Shown here piece after piece: positions 44,314 through 54,759 of a stretch of DNA of 64,000 bases. The notes under the pieces were generated by a model, which was not told the origin of the DNA, searched no databases, and saw only the letters and a list, made by a program, of their open reading frames with translations. The stretch's first letter is position 1. Every line of letters begins with the position of its first letter. Source of the stretch: Macrophomina tecta (Eukaryota > Ascomycota > Dothideomycetes > Botryosphaeriales > Botryosphaeriaceae); NCBI GenBank assembly GCA_024180945.1, contig JAKSGN010000038.1, positions 2,480,001 through 2,544,000 of the forward strand, written 5' to 3'. The translations under genes were made by a program, and so were the position numbers.

Positions 44314-45534
44314 GGCGATTGTCTGGCAGCAGCAGCAAAAGCTGTTGGCGGAAAGCTTTCGGCAGGTCAGAGCTTCCGGCATCGCGCGAAAGTCATGGCC
44401 GCCGCATTGCTCCGCCCCACACGTGCTCTGCTGCAGCGCTGCAGCGCGCAATCCCGCCACGCCCGGACTGCTCTGTGGGATCCCAGGCAGCTGTCTGGTG
44501 GGATCCCGGCCAGCTCACCAACGGATGCGTACACCCACACCACCAGCTGCACCGTCCTTGGACGGCCCTTGCAGCCATCAGCCCCGACCCCACTGGACTG
44601 GACCCGTGTAGCGACAAGCCCCAGCCCATTCCAGGAAGGTCGACTTTCTATGTCGTAATGGACAAATATGTCTCCCATGATTGGGCCAGGTGAACGGCAA
44701 AGAATGGGAAGGGTGCTGCCAGACTTTCTGCAGGCCGATGTGGCAGGTTGTGCTCGAAGCTTGCTGAAATACCGCAGCGCAAGGGTACATGGCCAGCAGC
44801 AGGAGGACGCGTAACTGCAAGGCGCAGAGAGAGAGCTAAGAGGATGCAAGGCTCGCGTCGGACATTCTGTTCCTGGAAACTTGGCCTGGCTGATCGACGA
44901 ACTCCACCGATGTAATTGGGGGCTGGGTGGTTTAGTCAGTAAACTATTCCCCCATCCGGCAGTCACCTTCCCCTCCGCTTCGGTGTAGGTGTTTTCGCAT
45001 TGGCCGAGGAGCATCGGCAAATTTTGGCGGACCTTCGAGAATTCTAACCCAATACAGAACTCCGAGGGGTCTCGATGGAAGTGCTTAAATCCACCGACAC
45101 TGTCGCATAGGCGTCGGCCGGTGGACGAGCAAAAGCTTCGCCAGTGGGCAGCGGCAAGGGGTACAGGGCGAGCTGTATTCCGCCGAGCGCGCTAATACGG
45201 CCACAGCCAGGGAACAACTGACGCAGGCGGTGCCAGGCAAACCCCGGATTTTCTGGCGACTCAGCGGCTGCGCAATACTGCTGTCAGCTCATACACCGCC
45301 CTTAGCAGGGGACCCACCGCCATCTAGCTGCTGGCCTGCCTTCAACCCCTCCCCGACTCGTCCCCGTCCCGCGCCTTGGTTTGACTTTGTTCTGCCGTCG
45401 CGTAGCAAACTATCGCGGCCATGAGCGCTGCGCTTGAAAGCCTCCTGCCCGTCTACCCCAACAACTACTACTAAGCCTCCCCCTCCGACCTCGACAGCGA
45501 CGCCTCTTCCAGCACCGCAGTTGACCTGCACACC
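44314..45534. promoter_or_regulatory. Divergent intergenic region of ATP11 and ERG12
   Basis: About 1.2 kb between the start codons. The ERG12-proximal part contains a 17-codon upstream ORF. Other open frames are shadows. Confidence 0.55.
45421..45474 (+). promoter_or_regulatory. Upstream ORF in the ERG12 leader region
   Basis: An ATG at 45421 opens 17 codons (MSAALESLLPVYPNNYY) ending in TAA at 45474, 60 bases before the ERG12 start. Whether it lies in the mRNA is not known, but its distance makes that likely. A uORF here could lower or regulate translation of mevalonate kinase. Confidence 0.55.
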
Positions 45535-47094
45535 ATGGACTCCCCTCCCGCCAACGGCACTGCCGCCAATGGCTCCGCAAAGCCCGTCCCGCACCGCAAG
45601 AACTCGTCGCCGCTGATGCCTCCTTTCATGGTCTCGGCGCCTGGCAAAGTCATTGTCTACGGCGAGCACGCCGTAGTCCACGGCAAGGTCGACTACCCCC
45701 ACCCGCTGTCGTTGTGAAGGCTGACATGGGCCCAGGCTGCCATTGCTGCCGCAATCTCCCTCCGCTCCTATCTCCTCGTCACCTTCCTCTCCAAGTCGAA
45801 ACGCACCGTCTCCCTCCGCTTCCCTGACATCGACCTCAACCACGCCTGGAACATCGACGATCTGCCGTGGGCTGTCTTCTCCGCACCCGGCAAGAAGAAG
45901 AGCTACTATGACCTCGTTACTTCCCTCGACCCCGATCTCGTTGAGTCTCTGCAACCGCACATCAAGGCTGTGTCTCCCGACCAGCCCGAGCATATCCGCA
46001 AGATCCACCAGGCCTCTGCCTCCGCATTCCTCTACCTTTTCCTCTCGCTCGGCTCGCAGCAGTCCGCCCCATGCATATATACCCTTCGTTCCACTATACC
46101 AATCGGCGCTGGCTTGGGAAGCAGCGCAAGCATAGCAGTATGCTTGGCTGCTGCCTTGTTGCTCCAAATTCGCGCTCTCAGCGGTCCCCACCCAGACCAG
46201 CCATCGCAAGAGTCCGAGCTGCAGATCGAGCGCATAAACAGATGGGCTTTCGTGGGTGAGATGTGCATCCACGGAAACCCTTCAGGCGTCGACAACACAG
46301 TCTCTAGCGGCGGCAAGGCCGTGCTATTCCAGAGAAAAGATTACACCAAGCCTCCTGTCGTCACTCCCTTGCGCGACTTTCCTGAGCTCCCTCTTCTCCT
46401 GGTAAACACGCGCCAGTCTCGGAGCACAGCCGTCGAGGTCGCCAAGGTACAAAACCTCAGAAATGCGCATCCAGTGATTGCAGAACAACTGCTCAGCGCC
46501 ATCAACGACGTAACCGAATCCGCCCACAAGCTCATCTCTTCCGAGGACTTCGACGCAAAGGATCCTGCGGCGCTGCAGCATCTGGGCGAATTAATCACCA
46601 TCAACCACGGCCTGCTAGTGTCGCTGGGCGTTTCACACCCGAAGCTGGAGCGGATCCGCGCGCTCATCGACCACGCCGGCATCGGCTGGACCAAGCTCAC
46701 CGGTGCCGGCGGCGGTGGGTGCGCCATCACCATTCTCAAGCCTGAGGTCGGCAGCCGGCCCGTCTCACGGCACAACTCGGTCAGCTTGACTGACGGTCTT
46801 GATATGAAGGCGAGCAAGAAATCGCAGATGCTGGTGGATTTGGAGAAGAATTTGGCAAATGAGGGGTTCGAGCAGTTTGAGACGACGCTGGCAGGAGATG
46901 GCGTTGGCGTTTTGTGGCCGGCCGTACTGCACAACAACTCTGGAGAGGAGGGGGGCGAGGAAATCGACCAAGACAAATTCCTGAAGGCCGAGGGCAATGA
47001 AGGCATTGAGAAGTTGGTTGGCGTCAATATGGCATTGCCTGCCGGCGAAGGCAATGCTGGCTACAGAGAAGGTTGGAGGTTCTGGAGGCCGTAG
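45535..47094 (+). CDS. ERG12: Mevalonate kinase
   Basis: A GHMP kinase that phosphorylates mevalonate with ATP, an early step of isoprenoid and ergosterol synthesis. Exons 45535-45687 and 45736-47094 are joined over a 48-nt phase-0 intron, giving 503 residues. The join restores VVHGKAAIAAAISLRSYL. Its donor is GTCGAC, a weak GT site, but a CTGAC branch and CCAG acceptor are present and reading through hits a stop. The GHMP motifs are all visible: PGKVIVYGEHAVVHGK (near 36-51), the phosphate-binding PIGAGLGSSASIAV (near 172), and GAGGGGCAITIL (near 374). Insertions around residues 395-480 make it longer than yeast Erg12 (443). The call is firm. Confidence 0.95.
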
Positions 47095-47585
47095 GAAGCC
47101 GATGGATGAACATTTTCACGAAATAGTTGACACGAGGTGAGCTCCGAATGATTGGAAAACGCGGAAACGTGTACGAGCTGGAATGGGGCCATGAGCGTGT
47201 TCACTGCGGGAACGGTTCGGGGTGCAGGATGGTGTTGTATACTCTTGTCTCAACTAGCTTCTCCCTTTTCTCAGCGGCTTGTTTTCTAGCGAAGGCCTGC
47301 TCAAAATTAGCCTGACTTTAATATAACGAATCACACTACTTTCAAACCACATAATTCTCTGGTATCATGATTCAGCTCGTTTTTGGCGATTGTCCCACGA
47401 TCAATACACTGAAAGCGGGTCAAGTGGCTGTAACTGCCTCGAAATCCGTTTGAGTCTCTAGACCTCTTTTTCAATATTCCGAAACATGTTTTGCTCTTCT
47501 AATCAATTCAACCCCGAGCTGGTAAGGAAGACTGACAAGAGACCCGGCTCTCCTCCTTTCATACGCCGGCATCAAATTCTGGCCT
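47095..47585. other. Convergent intergenic region
   Basis: The 3' flanks of ERG12 and the NAT9-type gene, fairly AT-rich (for example around 47310-47480). No gene was recognised. Confidence 0.6.
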
Positions 47586-48475
47586 CTACGCCTCGACCAC
47601 TTCATACCGTATCTCCACAGGCTCACTATCCCCTCCCGCCCTCGCCCCCACCTCACCCGTCCCCTTATCCCGCCGCAACCCCCTCCTCAGCTCCAGCTCC
47701 CCAAAGAAATTGGGCGTCTCGCTCACCCGCACGAACCCAACCTTCTCGAACAGCCGCAAGCTCCGCACGTTCGTCGACCCGATCTTGACGCGCAGGTGCT
47801 TCAGCGACATCTTTGTCACCGCCGCCGCCGCCGTCGTCGTTGCCGTCGCGCCGCCGGCCGACGTGGCAGAATACTCGGCCAAAATGCTCTCGAGGTGGCG
47901 GTCGACGTACGTGATGAACGCGGCCAGCACGGCGGCGCCGATCCCGCGCCCCTGGTAAGCGGGCGATGCAATCATGATCTCGAGCTCGCCCACGACGGCA
48001 ACGGTGCTATTTCGAAGGGGTTGATTGTTCGCGTCGTCATCCTCGTCCTCGTCATCAGGCACGAGGAATAGGTTGACGTCGCCGATCATGCGCGCGGGTG
48101 CGTCATCGACTTTACCTACGATCGTGCGAGGCGTGGTGATGCTGGTGGCCGGCGGCTGCTGGTGGTTGCTGTCCCCCCCTTCCGACGACGGTGGTGCCGC
48201 GCACACGATGAAGGTCAGCTTGTCGCCGTCGTCACGCCAGCTGCGCTGCATGGCGTACTCCTCGGCCAGGGTCAACGGCTCCGAGGCTGTGGCGGCGCGG
48301 ATGGCGGGATCTTGCATCCATGCGTGGTAGGTCGGCACATGGTGCGCTGAGTAGGGGACAAGGAGGACGCGGGGTGTTAGGAGGGCTGGCGGAGGGATGG
48401 TCAGCAATGAATTGATAAAGCATATATGTCTTCTATATGTGCGGGTGCGGTACCGGTGTATTCGTTTACCTTCAT
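47586..48475 (-). CDS. NAT9-like GNAT-family N-acetyltransferase
   Basis: Exon 1 is only 22 nt (48454-48475); a 68-nt intron (GTACCG...CGCCAG with a CTGACC branch) leads to exon 2 (47586-48385), giving 273 residues. The join yields MKVNEYTALLTPRVLLVPYS, closely matching the N-terminus of NAT9 proteins. SEPLTLAEEYAMQRSW (near 45-60) is a hallmark of that subgroup. The acetyl-CoA loop YQGRGIGAAVL lies near residue 154, and NVRSLRLFEKVGF near 225 is the C-terminal GNAT motif. Two low-complexity inserts (an Asp/Glu run near 130 and an Ala/Thr run near 195) lengthen it. Animal NAT9 acetylates or stabilises microtubule-related substrates; the fungal substrate is unknown. The 336-bp divergent gap to the next gene holds both promoters. 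Confidence 0.9.
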
Positions 48476-48811
48476 CTTGATTGAGATTCAGACAGGGGTG
48501 AGAATGGGAAAAGTATGGATGGTGCGTTTTCTCATGTTTTTGGTTGCCGAAGCCGGAGGAGAAAAGTTCGCTTTCCATTCGGCGTCAGGCTGGCATGCTC
48601 CTCGCAACCTTCTCAACCATCTTGCGGTGCTCTTCATCTTATCTACGGTGAGCCGTATATGGTCTGTGTTCCGTCGAGGATACATGACGTCATGGTGTTG
48701 GGCTCGTCCATGTGCACGCCGCCTCGTAGCAACGCTCAAGCAGGCGACTCAATCTCTCCCCCCTCACATCTCGACTCAGTCCATGTTAACAGCTCCAATG
48801 CCCCACCCCGC
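48476..48811. promoter_or_regulatory. Short divergent promoter region
   Basis: Only 336 bases separate the starts of the NAT9-type gene (-) and the ERG26-like gene (+). The frame of the latter is open here but I prefer the ATG next to the Rossmann fold. No defined element was identified. Confidence 0.5.
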
Positions 48812-50437
48812 ATGGATTCGGTGCTCAGGGATCAACACATCCTCATCACTGGCGGCGCTGGTTTCCTCGGCTGCGCTATTGTTTCTGCCTTTCTGGAAGC
48901 CCACCCCACTTACACCTACACCATACTGGACATCCGCCCAGCGCCTCCCCTTCTCCACAACCAAAACTTCACCTACTTGCAAACTGACATTCGCGATCCC
49001 ATTGCCGTCAAGGAGGCTCTCTCCTTCGCCCGTCCCTCCGCCGTTGTCCATGCCGCCGGCATCGTCCCCGCGGGGCGTGCGCGCTACACGCAGCGCGAGC
49101 GGGAGCGTGTGTTCAGCGTAAACGTCGAGGGAACACGGAACGTGCTAAATGCCGCGAGGGAAGTCGGCACTGTGAGAGCATTCGTGCACACGAGCAGCAG
49201 CACCGTCGTTGGGGATGATCTGAGCAACGGGGACAGGCCGAATGCGAGGGAAGAGATGGAGGATATTGGTAAGAAAAGGTGGGTGTACGGAGAGTCAAAG
49301 GTACTTAGTCGGTAATTTCTTTCTCCAGTTCGTGATCCATCTTCTTTCCTTGTCCTGTGATTTTCCCCTAGGCGCAAGAAAATGGAGCGATAATATATGC
49401 ATATCGACCGCGTGGTTCAGTACTTATCATTCCACATTTCTGCTCAAACATCACATGCTATTCCAATCATTGTTCGATTCAACTGTACATCTGATCCAAT
49501 AATATTGGGCTTGCTATGGATTGAGCGTCTGAACCTCCTCAAAACCTCCTCCACCGATCCGTCCATCACCGCAGAAACTAACCCATCCACCTTCCACAGG
49601 CCCACGCCGAGCACCTCGTCCTGACTGCCAATGACCCCTCCCGCCACTTCCTAACCACCTGCCTCCGCCCCTCTGTCCTCTTCGGCCCGGGCGACACCAA
49701 CCTCATTCCCGCCATCCACGCCCTCATCGCCACCCCACTCACCACCAACATCACCTTAGGCGACGGCGTAAGCCCCCATCCATTCTTTTCTCCAAAAATT
49801 CCTCCTTGAGAAAAATTTCCCTCCAAAGACTAACGCTGCCCTACCGCAAAATGAAGTTCAACCTCTACGACTTCACCTACGTCACCAACGCCGCCGACGC
49901 CCACGTCCTCGCAACCCACAACCTGCTCAGCACTCCCACCCCGACCTTCTCCGCCGCCGGCCTGCCCATCCACATCACCAACCACCAACCCGTCCCCTTC
50001 CGCGACTTCATGCGCGCCGTCTGGGCGCGCTTCGACCACTACCCGTCCGCTTCCCACTCTTTTCTCCACATCCCCGCGTGTCTCGCCCGCATCCTGGGCA
50101 GCGCCGCCGACAGCGTAGCGTGGATGCTAGGCGGGGAGGTCGGTGACGGGTGGGCCCTCTCGCGCGGCGCGGTTGAGGACGCCGTCGGGGTACGGTATGT
50201 CGACGCCGGGCGCGCGCGCGCGGTGCTGGGGTATGCGGCGCGGGTGGGATTGACCGAGGGCGTGCGGAGGGCGTGTGAAGTCAGTCATTCCTTTCTCTTA
50301 ATATATACCTCCCTCTCTTTCCTTTCGTTCCATCTCTTGTTCCTTTTTTCGTCTTGGAATATTTGAGCTGATGAAGGGGGTGGTTGAGAGAAAAACAGGA
50401 CTATAAGAAGGTGCTGGCGGAGAAGAAACAGCGGTAG
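48812..50437 (+). CDS. 3-beta-hydroxysteroid dehydrogenase / C-3 sterol dehydrogenase-like (ERG26 family)
   Basis: An extended short-chain dehydrogenase that would oxidise a 3-hydroxy group of a sterol or related compound with NAD(P). Exons 48812-49300, 49600-49767, 49857-50279 and 50399-50437 are all phase 0 and give 372 residues. The Rossmann motif TGGAGFLG is at 13-20. The catalytic YGESK (Tyr159, Lys163) ends exon 1 and continues as AHAEHLVL in exon 2. LRPSVLFGPGD and DFTYVTNAADAHVLA are typical of the 3-beta-HSD group. Intron 1 is long (299 nt, AT-richer than the flanks). Intron 3 has a GTCAGT donor and leads to a last exon of 13 codons including the stop (DYKKVLAEKKQR). It may be ERG26 itself or one of the paralogues filamentous fungi carry. 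Confidence 0.87.
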
Positions 50438-51375
50438 GTGTTAGGGAGGGGAGGGGAGGGAGGGAGAGGAATGGCATGACGAGCATACGCCAAAGAGAAA
50501 AAAAAATTGGATGACAACGACAAGGAGTATGATGACGCGTGGGCAGTCTGCCGGGGTGTATCTCTCGCGGCGCCAAGACTGTCTTGGTGTTTGCCCCTTG
50601 GAAGATACTAGTTGTTTGGAATATTACTCCATGAATACATCTAAGAGCGTGGAACCGCCGGGCAATTTACTGGCGAAGCAAGTGGACCTATATGCGAAAT
50701 CAAGCTATCACCTACTACTGTTGCACTGGACCACAACACCATGGGACTTTTGTCAACACCTTTAGCTCCACAAGGTGAATAGTTGGCTGTGCTGCGCACG
50801 AACGCCGCATACTAAGTCCAATCATTCTACACTGCAGTAGTGAAGGAGAGCTGGGCAAACTGCTTCGATACTGACTTAATGTGAAAATGCTTCAAGCATA
50901 AAATGAGGCACGAATGGGACCATTCTTGCAATCTTAATTCTTCACATTATATTTTACTTTCGTCAATCCTCTTCCCAGTCATCTCACGGAGACGTACAGC
51001 AACTGTGGTAAAAAGCCAAGTCAGGTATCAGCGACAGACTTCAGGTCGTCATTTCGATGTAAAAACTCCACATCTCCCAAGGTATCAAACAAATTCGACA
51101 AAAACCCAGAAAAAAAAATCAGTAAAAGTACGAGCCAACAATGTGGATCTGAAACTCTCGGAAACAACGCTGCTTCGTGTGTGAAGTCATTTTCGCGATG
51201 CCAGGATATCTCAAACAAACGAGAGACGAGAATATATGCCAATAAAAGTGGGGATCGCTCCGCTTCTTCCGATAAAGGAAACCCATTTATGAATACAGTT
51301 GAAATGCCAAACTTGAGGATATCAATGAAAGGGATCTTTAGACTTCGTAACCACGCTCAGAACAACAAACGTCGT
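50438..51375. other. Convergent intergenic region
   Basis: The 3' flanks of the ERG26-like gene and the MARVEL-like gene, about 940 bases. It is relatively AT-rich with short A runs near 50500 and 51110. No gene was recognised. Confidence 0.6.
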
Positions 51376-53133
51376 TTATGGGCGGTGTTGCTGATGGAGC
51401 CCGAAATCGAAGCCGTGCTGCTGTGGCGGCGGATAGCTCGGGCTAGTCATAGGCGAGCCGTATGCGCCAGGAATTGGGACAGACTCGTACTGCTGCTCAC
51501 CGGGGGCAGCGGGCACGTGCTCCTGGATGCGCTCCTGCTGTTGAGGCGGAGGAGCAAAGCTTGGGCTCATTGGCTGGGGCGGCGAAGGTTGGCGATAGCT
51601 AATGTCATTTGGCGGGCTGGGGTGCCTGCTGGAAGGCGGGCTGACCTCCGCAACGTTCACTTGAGGAGGAGGAGAAGAAGAAGAAGAAGGGGCATTGTCG
51701 AAGCCGTTCTGTTGCATCTTGGGAGTCGCATTTGTGACCTTGATTGGCGGCGGCTGCAGCTGGAAGGGCTTGGGCTCAGCGAATCCACGCGGGTATTGGA
51801 CGCTTTCTTGACTCTCGTGGCCATTGCCATTTTCTGCAGCGGACAGAGGGTCGACATAGCGGGGATGACCTGGAGGAGCCTTCCAACCATCACCGGGAGT
51901 GAGCGGTGGCGGACCGAAGCCAGGGGTGTTGGGTGCGGACTGCGAACGAAGTTGGGCAAGGTACAGATCGGAGCGTGCGCGGTCGCGGACGGCCATGGAC
52001 TTTCGGAGCTTGCGCTTGGACCAGAAACGGTAGAAGACGATTCCGTAGACGATGATGGTGAGCGTCTCGACAACCACCTCGATGATGCAGCATACCAGGG
52101 CCCAATCCTAGGGAAACCATGTTAGCAACCACGATGTCTGATCCTAAGGGGATGTAGCTTACCTGAAGTCTGCAGACAAGAGCGTACTGGACTTCAGCTT
52201 CGAAAAGGTCGCGGCGCTTGTTGTCTTTGCAAGCCCAACCCCACATATCTTGCCCGTTACCATTTGTCTTTGCGGAATTCAAGACGGCAGCGCCGACGGC
52301 CCACATGACGATACTGAAGATGAAGAAGGCGACGGCGAAGGTTGTGTAGTAGACGGCGACCTTTTCGGCTCTCCTATGACCTCCTCTCCAGTAGGCGGCG
52401 AGGATGACGATGGACATTGCAAGAGAGATGCAGGCGATGACGAGAAGAAGAATCTGGGGCCATGTCTTGGTGTTTTCTGCCCACGGCGGCAGGTTGCTTC
52501 GGGGAGGGAGATGCTTGGTCGCGTTGAATATGGAAAAGGTAGCGGCAAGCATGGACAGAACGATCAGACTGCAGCTGAAATTGACGCCACGGAGGAGGAC
52601 CTTGGCGACGCGCACGCGGAATTTGACTTTCTGTGCTTCTGTTAGACAGGCCGGGGCAAAAGCTTGAGCGAGGTGCAACGTACCAGATCCTTCTCCTGCT
52701 CCTTCTCAGTATCCTCCTCATGCTTCTCCAAGATCTGCTCCTCCCTGAACGTCGGACTCAAGACACTCTCGAAATTCCTGGGCGGGGCGCCGGGCGACTT
52801 GAGGGCACTCTTGAGAGGGCTCTTTGGCGTTGGCGGGGGCAGGTATCTCCTGTCGGTCTCCTCCATCTCGACGCCTGAGTATGATTCGTGGCCAGAGGTG
52901 CGGTTGTTCAGGTAGCCGAAGCCAACGTCGGCAGGCTGAGGCTGGGGAGCGTAGTGGTTTGTGGGAGGATCGGCAAAGGGCGAGCGAGTTGGCTCCAGAG
53001 GCGAGTGTACTGAAGTAGCTTCGGCAAAGCGGGCAGTCCGGGGGGTCTTGAGCGAGGTGGCAAACGAGTCCGTCGAAGGGCGACGACCGTTTGTGATGGT
53101 CACTGTGGGGATTGGCTTGTCGTTGGCTGACAT
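51376..53133 (-). CDS. Four-TM MARVEL-like membrane protein with Pro-rich tail
   Basis: Exons 52684-53133, 52163-52630 and 51376-52107 (introns of 53 and 55 nt, all phase 0) encode 549 residues. Residues 1-150 are a disordered cytosolic region with repeated Ser/Pro/Lys patches (PPPTPKSPLKSALKSPGAPP). Four transmembrane segments follow: near 167-185 (NFSCSLIVLSMLAATFSIF), 208-232 (QILLLVIACISLAMSIVIL), 242-268 (TFAVAFFIFSIVMWAVGAAV) and 310-332 (VCCIIEVVVETLTIIVYGIV). The loop between TM3 and TM4 carries Cys, and the whole resembles the MARVEL layout. The last 215 residues are Pro/Gln-rich with many PP and SPP motifs, apt for SH3 or WW partners. I do not recognise a named protein; a plasma-membrane or septal role is inference. 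Confidence 0.87.
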
Positions 53134-54759
53134 GTCTCTCAGATGGGCAAGGTGCGTGGATGACGTGAGAGAAGCATGCGTATGCAGAGGGAAAGATGGG
53201 CGGGGGCAAGAGCTTCGAGCAGACCCGCTTCACGAAGCTCGTGCTGGAGGCAGGAGAAAACGGGCAAGGCGGAGGAGGGAGGGAAGTACGGGGAGGCCAG
53301 CTGCCGGAGAAGAGAGATGAAGAAAAGGACGCAGTGGAGGAGAAGACGGGCTTTTGTCTGGGCCGGCGCTTCGCGAGACAGCAGGCAGATTGGCCAGCGC
53401 TTGGAAGACAGAGAGATGGCGCCGGAAGATCGGAGGGGCACTTACAGGCTCAAGTAGGGCGGGCTGGCACTGGGGCGGCTGGGAGCGCTGATAGGTGCAG
53501 CAGTGGTGGTGGAAATCCAGAAATAGACGCCCGGGTGGATGGGCTGCATGCGCGGTTAGCAGGGTGAATCCAGAGCAGTAGCGGATTTGCATACCCCGGA
53601 CTCGTGTTGCTGACGGGGCAGGTCAATGGTGTGGTCGCGCGGGCATCAGCAGCGGCGAGGCGTGGGCGGGCGAGGGCAGGAGCCGTGGTGCCTGTCCAGC
53701 GGGCGAATTTGAAGAGCGCTCGAGAGAGCTCGGGGCAGCGGGAGGAGGAGCAGGAGGAGGAGCAGGAAACAGCAGTGCGCTGGCTCGAGGGCGACGGGCG
53801 GCAGCCGTCGACAGGCCCTCTGCCTCTGCCATAAGCGCCGGAGAGCTGAGGTCCAATAACGAGCGCGAGGGTAGCGCTGAGCTCGAGGACGAGCAGCACA
53901 GGCCCCATCACACAGCATGGGCGCTGCGCCGGCTGATTGGCTGCGCGCTGGCGACGACCCCGGCGGGCGCGTCGAGGGCGCGTCGAATCAACGCGCTGCT
54001 GGCCCTGCGCTCAACACCTCTCGCTCTCGCCTCCCGCCGCCCGCCGCGGAGCAGACGGCGGCCGTGTTTCCCTCTTGGTGTTTCACCCGCCGCGTGGCCG
54101 GCCGTGTGCGCTGGATCCTCACCACTCCCGCCCGCGCTGCTCTGCTATTGCGCGACCCGCTACTATTCTGAGCGCCCCAACGCCTCTGCCTGCTTCCCGC
54201 CGTGCCACGATTCCTCCATCCGCACGCTGGCCCACTCGGCGGCCGCCTGCGTTCCTGCATCTTCCCTGCCGAGCCGGTCGTCCAGATGCAAGCGCGCGGA
54301 ACCAGCTCGACGCTGCAAAGACACGCTGCAATGCTGCCGAGCACCGGCTCCGCAGTCTTAAAGCTCTCTCTCTCTCTCTGACACTGCCCAGTGCGCTCTA
54401 CGACCGGGGACTTGCATGTCAGACGCATCAGCCACTTATCGTCGTGGCTGCAGATCCGTTCTACACTTGGTCTGCTGGTTTACCGCAGCTTCAGCCTGCC
54501 ATCACTGTTTCGACTTCATATATCTCCCTTGCCTCTTCACTGCCAAATTTGTCCCGCTTTCAGCCCCGCCGTCTGGCGGCCGTGCTCCTGCCCGCCTTCC
54601 TCACCGCCGCCGCTCTCCCTCCCCTTCTCAATCGGCTTGACAGCCACGTGCATCCAACCCTGTGCGGCCACACAGTCACGATACGCGTCATCAAATGCTT
54701 ACAAGACAACCATCTGTGCTCCATTGCAAGCTCTCTGTCCTACATCCACGGCAGCCTTC
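53134..54759. other. GC-rich intergenic region upstream of the MARVEL-like gene
   Basis: About 1.6 kb upstream of the MARVEL-like start and downstream of the next minus-strand gene. It contains long composition-driven open frames on both strands and a short CT repeat at about 54363-54381. No domain was recognised in any frame. Confidence 0.5.

Noticed and set aside
44367..45020. 217-codon minus-strand frame upstream of ATP11
   Set aside because: It overlaps the ATP11 start region, is rich in Ser/Arg/Cys with no domain, and is best read as promoter sequence.
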